NCBI GenBank assembly: GCA_958439205.1
Contig: OY288189.1
Span: 2,185,001 to 2,249,000, forward strand
Reading direction: 5' to 3'
Source: an uncultured Allorhizobium sp.
GTDB taxonomy: Bacteria > Pseudomonadota > Alphaproteobacteria > Rhizobiales > Rhizobiaceae
DNA length: 64,000 nucleotides
A model generated the notes under the pieces. That model saw only the letters and a list, made by a program, of their open reading frames with translations. It searched no databases and was not told where the DNA came from. Made by a program: the position numbers and the translations under genes. Positions 53,971 through 62,983 of the stretch are shown one piece after another; positions within the stretch are counted from its first letter, which is position 1, and each line of letters opens with the position of its first letter.

Positions 53971-54283
53971 TCGCCCATCCATTCCAAGCCAGTCATATCG
54001 TCGCCGACATCAACCCGCTCGGTCCCTGCTGCCCGCGCCGGGGCAGTAGCATTTTCGCGCTCGTGCGTGCAAGCGAGGCGGATCACGCAACCACCGTAGT
54101 TGGTCCGATTGTCGTTCTGGCTATCCGTTGCCCGAGCTGTTTTCAAGGTCCAGAATGCATCCTCTTCCGCGAATGCCACCGTCAAACTTTGGGCAAACAT
54201 ATGTCCCTAGTGGGCGACATTCTCGCCAAGTTCATAGTCCTGCAGGCCTCGAAGGTGTTATAGCGGAGATCTGCTACTCTGCT
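53971..54283. other. gene-free gap inside the LPS cluster
   Basis: 313 bases with no supported gene. Open frames exist on the minus strand but show neither a ribosome site nor codon use like the neighbours. Possible promoter for the GT25-ligase pair or remnant of a lost gene. Confidence 0.4.
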
Positions 54284-55240
54284 TCAAAATTGCTTAAGCG
54301 CTTGTGCGAGTCTTTCACGAAAACCTCTGTCGATGTCCAAAAAACGTCTTCGGGCTACTACGCCGAATGCCTGTTTTTCAGCGACGCCCATGGTCAGAAG
54401 GGTCTCAACGACGGTTTCCATCGCCTTGAGGTCGACATGGTAGTTCGTTCCTAGATGACGGGGTTCTCTGCGCGTGTAGGGCAAAACGAACCCGCAGTCT
54501 GACGTAACATGCTCGTTCATTGGCGGTCCATTGGTCGTGACCGTCAGCGCTCCGACAGAGAGAGCCTCCACCAAATGATGCCCCCAGCCTTCCGACCGGG
54601 ACGGGCAGAGATGTATGCCGCAGCTGTTCTGCAACTGCCTGAGTTCTGCATCGGTGATGTAGCCGCTGACGACGCGGATATTGGCAATGGCGGCCGCCTT
54701 CGGATGCGGATCACGCTGCACCAGCACCAGTTCGGGCCATTCCGGGTGGCGCGACCACAATTCGATGACGTCTTCCGTGCCCTTCAGTGTGCTTCCGCCT
54801 GCGAGATGGAAGAAACTGTTCCAGTTTTTCGGCACGCCCTCATCGAGACGGTCCTCGGAGGTGAAGCCGACATAAGCCGTGGGAACGCCAAGGTCGCGAA
54901 AGATCTGTTCGGCATGGCGGCTCTTGGCAAGCACCAGGTCTATGCCTTTCAGCCGGCCGAGGTGTCGGCGGGGAAAGCGCTCCTGGTTCGGGCAGAGCAG
55001 ATTGTGCCGGGCGGCGCTGTACCAGTGCGGGAAAGCGCGTTCGATATGGATGATCATGTTGGCCTGCTTGCGGCCGAACAGCCAATCCAGAAAGCCGCGT
55101 GCCCGGATTCCTTTGGTAGCCACGCCTTGTGCGCGCCCGATCGAAACGAGTGCCTCCATCAGAAGGTTCGTGTCGCGCGTCAGCCCGAAGCTGTTGTCCT
55201 TATTGACGATGAGGATCTTGAGGAGATCGCGCGGCGCCAT
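54284..55240 (-). CDS. GT4-type glycosyltransferase (LPS cluster)
   Basis: 318 residues, GT-B fold. N-terminal part: LLKILIVNKDNSFGLTRDTN; C-terminal donor site: HLCPSRSEGWGHHLVEALSV, then GALTVTTNGPPMNEHV. The E(x7)E motif of retaining GT4 enzymes is visible as EGWGHHLVE. It should transfer a sugar to the growing LPS core. It begins three bases after the stop of the upstream gene (LpsB-like), so the two are coupled. Confidence 0.9.
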   Translation of the reverse strand: MAPRDLLKILIVNKDNSFGLTRDTNLLMEALVSIGRAQGVATKGIRARGFLDWLFGRKQANMIIHIERAFPHWYSAARHNLLCPNQERFPRRHLGRLKGIDLVLAKSRHAEQIFRDLGVPTAYVGFTSEDRLDEGVPKNWNSFFHLAGGSTLKGTEDVIELWSRHPEWPELVLVQRDPHPKAAAIANIRVVSGYITDAELRQLQNSCGIHLCPSRSEGWGHHLVEALSVGALTVTTNGPPMNEHVTSDCGFVLPYTRREPRHLGTNYHVDLKAMETVVETLLTMGVAEKQAFGVVARRRFLDIDRGFRERLAQALKQF

Positions 55241-55243
55241 GGT

Positions 55244-56344
55244 TCAGGCTTCCTCGGTCTTGGCACTGGTGCGGGGCAGGGCATTGCCGAGCAGACCGGA
55301 GTAAACCTCTGCAAGCTGGTCGGCTTCGCGCGACAGTCCGAAGGATTCCATCACGTGTTCTCGGCCCTTGCGCCCGGCCTGCATCGCCTTCTGCGGCTCC
55401 ATGAATGTCGAGATGGCATCGCGCAGGCGTTCGAAGTTGCCTGCCGGCACGACCGCTCCCGTCTCACCTTCGAGGATCATATCCGCATAGGCGCCTGCAT
55501 CGCTGGCGACGACGGCAGTGCCGGAGGCCATGGCCTCAAGCGGCGTGAGGCCAAAGCCTTCGTTGCGCGACGGCGCAACATAGAGCGTCAGGCGACGATA
55601 CCACGGCTTGATGTCATCGACCTCGCCGAGAAAACGGATCCGGTCGCTCAGGCCGGCGGCGGCGATCTCTGCCCTGAGCTCGTAGGCGAAACCGGCATGC
55701 TCTGCTGTCACACGGCCGGAAATCACGGCCGTCCAGTCGGGATTATCAGGCAATAGCGCTATCATCGCCCGGACAAAGATATCCGTGCCCTTCTGATGGC
55801 GCACCCGGCCAAAGCAGCCGATGAGGCGGCGGCCCTTCAGATACTCGGGAATGGTGGTGTCGATCTCTTCAGACGGGTGGAAAAGATCAAGGTCCACGCC
55901 ATGGCGAATGACGCGGTGCGGAACCCTAAGAAAGGAACCGGACTTGGCGTTCGTCGCGACCACACCGTCCATCTTCGAGATGAGCCAGCGGGTGTAGCTG
56001 CTGTGGTGTCTCTGGGCCGCAGACGTGAAGAGCAGCTTCAGCGGCATGCGGAACAGGTCTCGCAGAATGAGGCCCGCCAGCATTTCATTGTTGCGGCGCG
56101 CGTGCCAGACACGGTTCTGCCTGCCCTCGGGTGCGCGCCAGAGCTTCCAAAGGTCGCGGAAACGTAAGTGCGGGAGATGCGGCGGGAGGCCCGGTCCGAG
56201 AACCGCGACCTTCTGGCCGAGGCGGTTCTGGACAGGCACGAGCTGGATGATCGTCGAGGTGACGCCGGACAGGCGCTGCTTGAAGTTTGGTGCGATGACG
56301 TGGACCCCCGCGGGGTCCACGTAAATCTTACGCTTCGGCATCAC
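55244..56344 (-). CDS. lpsB: LPS core mannosyltransferase, LpsB/LpcC type
   Basis: 366 residues, GT-B, GT4. Characteristic stretches: VIAPNFKQRLSGVTSTIIQL near the start, KLLFTSAAQRHHSSYTRWL, VIRHGVDLDLFHPSEE, GCFGRVRHQKGTDIFVRAMI and APSRNEGFGLTPLEAMASGT. These match LpcC of Rhizobium leguminosarum and LpsB of Sinorhizobium as I remember them, enzymes adding mannose to the LPS core. Context (LPS genes, greA upstream) agrees. Loss of this gene in relatives affects symbiosis. Confidence 0.9.
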   Translation of the reverse strand: MMPKRKIYVDPAGVHVIAPNFKQRLSGVTSTIIQLVPVQNRLGQKVAVLGPGLPPHLPHLRFRDLWKLWRAPEGRQNRVWHARRNNEMLAGLILRDLFRMPLKLLFTSAAQRHHSSYTRWLISKMDGVVATNAKSGSFLRVPHRVIRHGVDLDLFHPSEEIDTTIPEYLKGRRLIGCFGRVRHQKGTDIFVRAMIALLPDNPDWTAVISGRVTAEHAGFAYELRAEIAAAGLSDRIRFLGEVDDIKPWYRRLTLYVAPSRNEGFGLTPLEAMASGTAVVASDAGAYADMILEGETGAVVPAGNFERLRDAISTFMEPQKAMQAGRKGREHVMESFGLSREADQLAEVYSGLLGNALPRTSAKTEEA

Positions 56345-56357
56345 AGGGACCGGTCCA

Positions 56358-56834
56358 TCAGCCCCACTTGACCGCGAGGATCTCGTAGGCCTTGGAGCCG
56401 CCGGGGGCGACGACTTCGATGTTGTCGCCGACTTCCTTGCCGATCAGGGCGCGGGCAATCGGGGAAGAGATCGAGATGCGGCCGGCCTTCACGTCGGCTT
56501 CCTGGTCGCCGACAATCTGGTAGGTCTTCTCTTCATCGGTGTCCTCGTCGATCAGCTTGACGGTCGCGCCGAACTTGATCGTGGAACCGGACATTTTCGA
56601 GAGGTCGATGACTTCTGCGCGGGCGATCAGGTCCTCGAGTTCGCCGACGCGGCCCTCGTTGTGGCTCTGGGCTTCCTTGGCTGCGTGATATTCCGCATTT
56701 TCGGAAAGGTCGCCATGGGCGCGCGCCTCTGCGATCGCCTCGATGATGCGCGGACGCTCTTCCTGCTGGCGCCAGCGCAACTCTTCGTTGAGCTTGGCGA
56801 AGCCGTTCTGCGTCATCGGTACCTTTTCTACCAT
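56358..56834 (-). CDS. greA: transcription elongation factor GreA
   Basis: 158 residues from the ATG at 56834 (AAGGAT upstream). N-terminal coiled coil starts [20 protein letters not shown] and has the acidic tip [21 protein letters not shown]-terminal FKBP-like part: [20 protein letters not shown] and [20 protein letters not shown]. It rescues backtracked RNA polymerase. It precedes lpsB on the same strand, 13 bases away, as in other rhizobia. Confidence 0.96.
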   Translation of the reverse strand: MVEKVPMTQNGFAKLNEELRWRQQEERPRIIEAIAEARAHGDLSENAEYHAAKEAQSHNEGRVGELEDLIARAEVIDLSKMSGSTIKFGATVKLIDEDTDEEKTYQIVGDQEADVKAGRISISSPIARALIGKEVGDNIEVVAPGGSKAYEILAVKWG

Positions 56835-57065
56835 TTCTTTATCCTTCGTCTTCATGGCCGCAGGCGCGGGCACAAAAGAAAACAGGTTCCGAAGCAAAGC
56901 TGCGGAACCGTGTCACAAATCAGGTTGACCAACACTATAGCAGAATGCCCGCCGCAATTTCCAGAGTTTTCGACATGCCATCCCCGACCGCTCATTCCTG
57001 CGCCAAAAACCAAGCAATATCAGAGGTCAGAGACGTGGACGGACGGAATGCCGCAGGGGAAATTG

Positions 57066-57096
57066 TTGACGAAAGTCATGAGAACGTTTAGAGAAC
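57066..57096 (+). promoter_or_regulatory. promoter with LexA (SOS) box GAAC-N7-GAAC
   Basis: GAAC (57082-57085), seven bases GTTTAGA, GAAC (57093-57096): an exact match to the alphaproteobacterial LexA site; a further GAAC follows directly. TTGACG at 57066 and TAGAGA at 57089 (17-base spacer) form a plausible promoter, with the box over the -10. It ends 6 bases before the ATG at 57103, so the mRNA may start at or very near the start codon (leaderless). Confidence 0.8.
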
Positions 57097-57102
57097 GAAC
57101 TT

Positions 57103-58332
57103 ATGAAGAAGTCGCTCAAAGAACGCCTCGCCATTCTCTCCGACGCCGCGAAATACGATGCCTCCTGCGCGTCCAGCGGGACGACGAAACGCGACTCGTC
57201 GGCCTCGGGTGGTCTCGGTTCGACAGAGGGGTCGGGCATTTGTCATGCCTATGCTCCCGACGGGCGTTGCATCTCGCTGTTGAAAATTCTGCTGACGAAC
57301 TTCTGCATCTATGACTGCGCTTATTGCATCAACAGGTCGTCGAGCAATGTGGAGCGTGCGCGCTTTACGCCTGACGAAGTGGTGTGGCTGACGATCGAGT
57401 TCTATCGACGCAATTACATCGAGGGCCTGTTCCTGTCGTCGGGCATCATCCGGTCTTCGGATGACACGATGGCCGAGATGGTCAAGGTCGCCAAGGATCT
57501 CCGGACGAAGCACGACTTTCGCGGCTATATCCATCTGAAGACGATCCCGGAGGCCTCCGCCCATCTGGTCGAAGAGGCCGGTCTCTATGCCGATCGCCTG
57601 TCGATCAATATCGAACTTCCGACCGATCACGGGCTGGAACGCTACGCGCCGGAGAAACGGCCGGTGAATATTCGCCGATCCATGGCCGACTTGCGGCTCA
57701 AGATCGACGAAGCACGCGAGCCGACGCATACCGGTCGTCGCAAGAAGTTCGTGCCCGGCGGGCAGAGCACGCAGATGATCGTCGGGGCTGATGGCGCCGA
57801 TGATGCGACCATTCTTGGATCGAGTGCCCGGCTCTACAGCAGCTACGGTTTGAAGCGGGTGTACTATTCTGCTTTCAGTCCGATCCCCGATAGTTCCCGC
57901 AATCTACCGCTGATCAAGCCGCCGCTGATGCGTGAGCACAGGCTCTACCAGGCAGACTGGCTCTATCGCTTCTACGGATTCTCGGTCGAGGAGATCGCCT
58001 CGATCGGGCAAGGCGGGATGCTCGACCTTGAGCTTGATCCGAAACTCGCCTGGGCGCTTGCCAATCGCGACCGGTTTCCTGTCGACGTGAACAAGGCGGA
58101 CCGCGAGACGCTTCTCCGGGTGCCGGGCTTCGGCACGAAGACGGTGAATGGGCTTTTGTCTGCGCGGCGCCACAGGCGTGTGCGTCTGGAAGACCTGTCG
58201 CGGCTGGGCGTGTCCCTGAAGAAGGTGCGGTCCTTCATCGTGGCTGAAGGCTGGTCACCTCATAATAGCCTCGACCGCTCCGATCTGCGCGCCGTGTTCG
58301 CGCCGCCCGCCGAACAGCTGTCGCTTTTCTGA
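57103..58332 (+). CDS. putative DNA modification/repair radical SAM protein
   Basis: 409 residues. Radical SAM cluster Cys68-x3-Cys72-x2-Cys75 in NFCIYDCAYCINR; family start LKERLAILSDAAKYDASCAS; body AEMVKVAKDLRTKHDFRGYI and DRLSINIELPTDHGLERYAP. The C-terminal ~80 residues hold a helix-hairpin-helix DNA-binding motif (VNKADRETLLRVPGFGTKTV). No ribosome site is seen. It overlaps the downstream UdgX-type gene by one base (TGATG). The pair is known to co-occur as a predicted DNA modification or repair unit; the chemistry is unknown. Confidence 0.93.
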   Translation: MKKSLKERLAILSDAAKYDASCASSGTTKRDSSASGGLGSTEGSGICHAYAPDGRCISLLKILLTNFCIYDCAYCINRSSSNVERARFTPDEVVWLTIEFYRRNYIEGLFLSSGIIRSSDDTMAEMVKVAKDLRTKHDFRGYIHLKTIPEASAHLVEEAGLYADRLSINIELPTDHGLERYAPEKRPVNIRRSMADLRLKIDEAREPTHTGRRKKFVPGGQSTQMIVGADGADDATILGSSARLYSSYGLKRVYYSAFSPIPDSSRNLPLIKPPLMREHRLYQADWLYRFYGFSVEEIASIGQGGMLDLELDPKLAWALANRDRFPVDVNKADRETLLRVPGFGTKTVNGLLSARRHRRVRLEDLSRLGVSLKKVRSFIVAEGWSPHNSLDRSDLRAVFAPPAEQLSLF

Positions 58333-59792
58333 TGCGCACGGTCACGCTTGAGGGGCAGGGCGATTTCGGCGAGTGGCGGGATGCGGCTCGACAGTTGCTT
58401 GTCGGTGCAGTCGCGCCCGATCAGGTGCGGTGGCAGATATCCGGGCAGGGCGGTGATCTTTTCGGATCCATGGCGGAAGCGACGACCAAGGAAGGCGGGA
58501 CTCCTGAGATTGTCGTGCCGAAGGGCTTCATCGAGGCTGCGGAAGCTGCAATCTGCCATTCCGATCCGGATCGTTTTGCACTTCTTTATCGGATCCTCTG
58601 GAGGCTGCAGGAGGAGCGCATCCTTCTACAGGTCTCATCCGATGTCGACATTTCTCAGCTGATGCGACTGATCAAGAATGTCAGGCGTGACAGCCACAAG
58701 ATGAAGGCCTTCGTGCGGTTCCGCGAGGTCGAAGGCGTGCAGGCCGGGCGGCGGCGGTTCGTCGCCTGGTTCGAGCCTGAGCATTTCATCGTCTCGCGCA
58801 CGGCTGGCTTCTTTCAGCGGCGCTTTACCGACATGGACTGGTTGATCGCAACGCCCAAGGGGTCGGCGGCCTGGAACGGTGAGGAGCTGAGGACCTCGCG
58901 TGAGCCGGCTGCCCGGCCTGAAGCCGAGGATGAGACGGATGAACTCTGGCGCACCTATTTTGCCAATATCTTCAATCCGGCTCGCTTGAAGATCCGGGCC
59001 ATGCAGTCGGAGATGCCGAAGAAATACTGGAAGAACATGCCGGAGGCGTCGCTCATTCCGGACCTGATCGCGGGTGCCGAACGTCGGGTGGCCGAGATGG
59101 CGGCGCGGCAGGCGAGCCAGCCGCCGGCCTTTCACGAGCGGTTGCAGGCGCAATGGCGCGGACGGGAGGACGAGGGCGGGGACGCTGATCTCTCACCACT
59201 GGCGCGGTTGCGGGAAGAGGCGGCCGGGTGCACGCGCTGTCCCTTGCATTGCCATGCGACACAGACGGTGTTCGGGGAGGGGCCTGAGCGGGCCGATATC
59301 ATGTTTGTCGGGGAGCAACCCGGGGATACCGAGGATCTGGCGGGCCGGCCCTTTATCGGCCCGGCGGGCCAGGTGTTCGACGAGGCGGTGGAGGCGGCAG
59401 ACATCGACCGGGGAGAGGTCTATGTCACCAATGCCGTCAAGCACTTCAAATATGAGCGGCGCGGCAAGCGTCGCATCCATATGCGCCCCGATGCCGGAGA
59501 GGTCGCCCATTGTCGCTGGTGGGTGGCCAAGGAGATCGAGGTGATCAAGCCGCGCATCGTGGTGGCACTGGGGGCGACGGCCTATCTTTCCCTCACGGGA
59601 GAAAGCCGACCGATCGCCGAGGTGCGCGGCATGCCGATCCCGATGCAGGATGACCGGATGCTGCTCGTCACCACGCACCCCGCTGCAATCTTGCGCATGC
59701 CGGACGCCGATCTGAAGGCGCGCAGCCTCTCGGCCTTCCGCTCCGACCTGCAGGGCGTGAAGCGTCTTCATGAGACACTGCCTGGAGTTTGA
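58332..59792 (+). CDS. DUF4130 - UdgX fusion (uracil-DNA-binding/crosslinking protein)
   Basis: 486 residues. The N-terminal ~245 residues match DUF4130 (ALLYRILWRLQEERILLQVS; FVRFREVEG; RFTDMDWLIATPKGSAAWNG). From residue ~295 begins a family-4/5-type uracil-DNA glycosylase: Cys300, Cys303 and Cys394 suit the Fe-S cluster, motif A is GEQPGDTEDLAGRPFIGPAG, and motif B is TTHPAAILR. The UdgX-only loop KRRIH (379-383) follows KYERRG; its His383 is the residue that in Mycobacterium UdgX makes a covalent bond to uracil-containing DNA. It is therefore a probable uracil-DNA crosslinker, cotranslated with the radical SAM protein under SOS control. Confidence 0.94.
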   Translation: MRTVTLEGQGDFGEWRDAARQLLVGAVAPDQVRWQISGQGGDLFGSMAEATTKEGGTPEIVVPKGFIEAAEAAICHSDPDRFALLYRILWRLQEERILLQVSSDVDISQLMRLIKNVRRDSHKMKAFVRFREVEGVQAGRRRFVAWFEPEHFIVSRTAGFFQRRFTDMDWLIATPKGSAAWNGEELRTSREPAARPEAEDETDELWRTYFANIFNPARLKIRAMQSEMPKKYWKNMPEASLIPDLIAGAERRVAEMAARQASQPPAFHERLQAQWRGREDEGGDADLSPLARLREEAAGCTRCPLHCHATQTVFGEGPERADIMFVGEQPGDTEDLAGRPFIGPAGQVFDEAVEAADIDRGEVYVTNAVKHFKYERRGKRRIHMRPDAGEVAHCRWWVAKEIEVIKPRIVVALGATAYLSLTGESRPIAEVRGMPIPMQDDRMLLVTTHPAAILRMPDADLKARSLSAFRSDLQGVKRLHETLPGV

Positions 59793-59801
59793 CGGCGGTC
59801 G

Positions 59802-61346
59802 TCAATGCCCGCCAATGCGGCTTTCATCCAGTTCCGTGCGTGCATAGACCCGTGCGGCGATCGCCGCGAGCAGGAGCAAGGTGACGGTTGCCAGCGCGCA
59901 GCAGAGGGCGAAGCCGCCGGCGTAGCTTTCTCGTGCCATGACGATCCAGGGGGCCGTTTCGTTGCCGGTCGTGCGCGCCACTTCGAGTGCCGTGCCAAGC
60001 GCTGATGTGACCGCCGTTTGGTTCTCCGCGGAAAGGCCGCCGAGGTCCGCCTCCTGCATGCCGAATCGATAGAAGAGCGTGCCGAGGCTGCCGAGGACAG
60101 CCACGCCCAGCGCTCCTCCGAATTCCGCACTGGTTTCCGAGATAGCGGAGGCCGAACCGGCACGCTCTGGCGGTGCCGTGCCGACGATCAGGCCTGTTGT
60201 CGTCAGGATCACGGGCACGAAGCCGAGGCCCATGATCATGCTGGCGCCGAGCACGCCGACGAGGCTCGAATACCAGGCTGCGACTGCCATCAATCCGGTG
60301 CCGAGCGCATTGACGACGAGGCCCAGCAGGACGGTTTTCACCGGCCCCAACCGATTGGTCACCCGCCAGGCCTGAAAGGACATGACGGTGAAGACCAGCG
60401 AGGAGGGGATGGACCAGAGGGCAGCCTCGAGAGGTGTGAGACCAATCACGAGCTGCAGGAAGAGGTTCTGGAACAGGAAGATGCCGAAGATGAAGAAGAC
60501 GCCCGCGAGATTGACCATCAGCGAGGCGGTGAAGGCCGGGATCCTGAACAGCGCGAGGTCGATCATCGGGTGCTCAAGCACCTTCTGGCGCTTCACGAAG
60601 ACGATGCCGATCGCGAGACCGAAGAGAATGGGCAGGAGCTGGATCAGCTCGAAGCCTTCGGCAGCCATCTTCTTGAAACCGTAGACGACGGGCAGGACGG
60701 TCAGGAGCGATAGCGCAACGCTCAGGAGGTCAAGGCGGCCGGCATTTTCATCCTTGTATTCCGGCAGCAGGAAGGGAGCGCTTGCGAGAAGCGCTGCCAT
60801 GATCGGGACGTTGATCAGGAAGACCGATCCCCAATGGAAATACTGCAGGAGCACGCCGCCGATCAGCGGACCAATCAGCCCGCCCAGCGCAAAGGCTGTG
60901 CCCCAGATGCTGATCGCGCGGTTGCGTTCCTGCTCGTCGCGGAAAAGATTGACGACGAGCGAGAGCGTGGAGGGGGCGATGGTGGCGCCGGCAATGCCAA
61001 GCAGGGCGCGGGCGACGATCAGCATCGAGGCGGTGTTGGCGAAGGCCGCAAAGACCGAGGCCGCGCCGAAGAAGAACGCGCCGATCAGAAGAACCTTGCG
61101 GCGGCCGATGCGGTCGCCGAGCGTCCCCATGGTGACGAGGAAGCCTGCCACCATGAAGCCGTAGATGTCGTTGATCCAGAGTAGCTGGGTTGCCGAGGGA
61201 TCCAAGTCGGCCACGATCGCCGGCATGGCAAGGAACAGGACCGAGAGGTCCATCGAATAGATCAGGCAGGCGATGGACAGGATCAGAAGGCCGATCCACT
61301 CCCGCCGCGTCGCCTTTTCGGCGGGGGCGTCAATCGTAACGGACAT
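59802..61346 (-). CDS. MFS efflux transporter, DHA2 (SmvA/QacA-like) family
   Basis: 514 residues from the ATG at 61346 (MSVTIDAPAEKATRREWIGL); an upstream in-frame ATG is less likely. About fourteen membrane segments. DHA2 motifs: MDLSVLFLAMPAIVADLDPS in helix 1, GDRIGRRKVLLIGAFFFGAA between helices 2 and 3, and GIAGATIAPSTLSLVVNLF in helix 5 (motif C). Such pumps export quaternary ammonium compounds and methyl viologen. An 11-bp palindrome TCAAATTTTGA at 61407-61417 lies ~60 bases before the start and may be an operator. Confidence 0.92.
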   Translation of the reverse strand: MSVTIDAPAEKATRREWIGLLILSIACLIYSMDLSVLFLAMPAIVADLDPSATQLLWINDIYGFMVAGFLVTMGTLGDRIGRRKVLLIGAFFFGAASVFAAFANTASMLIVARALLGIAGATIAPSTLSLVVNLFRDEQERNRAISIWGTAFALGGLIGPLIGGVLLQYFHWGSVFLINVPIMAALLASAPFLLPEYKDENAGRLDLLSVALSLLTVLPVVYGFKKMAAEGFELIQLLPILFGLAIGIVFVKRQKVLEHPMIDLALFRIPAFTASLMVNLAGVFFIFGIFLFQNLFLQLVIGLTPLEAALWSIPSSLVFTVMSFQAWRVTNRLGPVKTVLLGLVVNALGTGLMAVAAWYSSLVGVLGASMIMGLGFVPVILTTTGLIVGTAPPERAGSASAISETSAEFGGALGVAVLGSLGTLFYRFGMQEADLGGLSAENQTAVTSALGTALEVARTTGNETAPWIVMARESYAGGFALCCALATVTLLLLAAIAARVYARTELDESRIGGH

Positions 61347-61512
61347 ACGAATATCTCGAGTTTCAAACTGCAGCAGAGTGCCGTAGCGGCAGGCTTTCGA
61401 CAAACGTCAAATTTTGATGGAACGGTTGAGCTGTTTTTATGGGTGCACGGGATCCTATCCTGCTCAGAGCCTGGCCCGTTGGGCGCGAGACGAGACGTGA
61501 AGGCCTCGGCGA

Positions 61513-62730
61513 TCATTCCACAAAGACGACACCCGCGGGAAGATTTGGCGGTTTGTAGGACGTCGCGGCCTGACGAAGGCGGACGGAATCGTGGATGAGG
61601 GCATCCTGTGGAATGAGGCGGTAATCCTGGCGTGGAAGATAGAGACCTCCGGCAGACTTGCCGCGGTTTCGCCAGGAGGTGGCCGGGATCCTTCTCGGCA
61701 CCCATTCGACAAGGGGCCAGAGCTTCTTCATGGAATCGTGGAGTGGTGCTGTGGCATCCGGCTCGACATATTTCGTGTTGCCTTTGCCCTCGACCAATTG
61801 CTCGACCATGCGCGGACGATAGATGAGCCCGGTGGTCTTCGTCTCCTTGATCATCCATTGCAGCGGGATCTTGATCTGCGCGCTTTCCTTCTCGGGCTCT
61901 CCCCCGCCGACGTCACCATGGACGCCGGCAAACCAGACTTCCTTCACGTCCTGCGGCCGGATCGTTTCCGGATTTCTCGGCTGAAACGGTCCGCCCCAAT
62001 ACGGCTGATCAGATGGCCAGAGTTCGGGCTGAAACATCGTGCGGCGTTCATCGATGGCCACCGCATGGCGGACCATTTCGACGCTTGCATTGCGATGGGT
62101 GAAGGGATGGGTCTTCAGTTGCGGGCCCCACTTTCCGGGTTCGATCACCGAGGCGACGGTGTCGAACAGGCCCAGCAGGTGGATCGGCGGGCGGTCGTTG
62201 CGCAGGGTCCGCTCATAGAGGCGCATGCTGTCGAAGGCGGAAGGGGCGTCCCCTGTCGCCTGTTTCTGCGCCCTTTGCTCGTGCTCGGAAATGCCCTTGT
62301 ATGTGCGGTAGGCGTAGTCGAGCAGATTGAGGTGGATCTTCTTCGTCAGGCCGAAGGCATGGATGAAGCCGGCGAGAACCCGCGCGGTATAGGCGCCGCG
62401 GCTGAAGCCGAAGATGTAGATGCGGTCGCGGTCGGTGTGGCGACCCTCGCTGTCGACGGGCCCCGCATCGTAGTGGTCGACGAGCACGCGGTAGGCTTCC
62501 TTGACATTCTCATCGAGTCCCCAGCCCGTGGCCAGGCCCCAGACTTCGGAGGCTCCGCGATGCATCTTTGACCAGGCATTGGCGGCGCCGAAGGTCCCGA
62601 CGCCAGGATCGTAATAGACGATCTGCTCCTCAGAGCGCCTGAGGCAACCGAACAGGCGCAGGATGTTGGTGCGGTCTGCGGAAATCTCGTTTGAGGTCCC
62701 GTCGAACAGAATGACAATGTTCTTCGACAT
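61513..62730 (-). CDS. DUF2235 alpha/beta hydrolase (Tle1-like phospholipase family), orphan
   Basis: 405 residues from the ATG at 62730 (GGGGAG upstream). Start NIVILFDGTSNEISADRTNI; nucleophile elbow GFSRG in IYIFGFSRGAYTARVLAGFI; LFDTVASVIEPGKWGPQLK; and the His/Asp end WFAGVHGDVGGGEPEKES. This is DUF2235, the fold of T6SS lipase effectors Tle1. No VgrG, Hcp, immunity gene or export signal is near, so a housekeeping or effector role is open. Divergent from the EamA gene. Confidence 0.9.
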   Translation of the reverse strand: MSKNIVILFDGTSNEISADRTNILRLFGCLRRSEEQIVYYDPGVGTFGAANAWSKMHRGASEVWGLATGWGLDENVKEAYRVLVDHYDAGPVDSEGRHTDRDRIYIFGFSRGAYTARVLAGFIHAFGLTKKIHLNLLDYAYRTYKGISEHEQRAQKQATGDAPSAFDSMRLYERTLRNDRPPIHLLGLFDTVASVIEPGKWGPQLKTHPFTHRNASVEMVRHAVAIDERRTMFQPELWPSDQPYWGGPFQPRNPETIRPQDVKEVWFAGVHGDVGGGEPEKESAQIKIPLQWMIKETKTTGLIYRPRMVEQLVEGKGNTKYVEPDATAPLHDSMKKLWPLVEWVPRRIPATSWRNRGKSAGGLYLPRQDYRLIPQDALIHDSVRLRQAATSYKPPNLPAGVVFVE

Positions 62731-62983
62731 TTCATTTCTCCCCTTGCGCCTGTGATCGTGCGACGGGTCATTTTGGTTGCATTTGTAAAATTGCGCAACT
62801 TGATTTGGCGAGGCTGCGGGCGGGGTTCTGACGTCGGAGTTTTGGGACGAAGTCCTTGATCTCGCTTGCCAGCTGGCAGCTTTTTCGCAGTCCTGGCTTG
62901 TAAAGCCGGGGGAGCTCACGTTTAACAGGCGCACGGCGCGCCTCAACAGGTCAGTGCCGGGCATGGCGTGGAGGAGACCCTCG

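Noticed and set aside
53859..54200. 113-codon minus-strand frame in the LPS cluster
   Set aside because: No ribosome site and no family pattern; overlaps the start of the GT25 gene in another frame.
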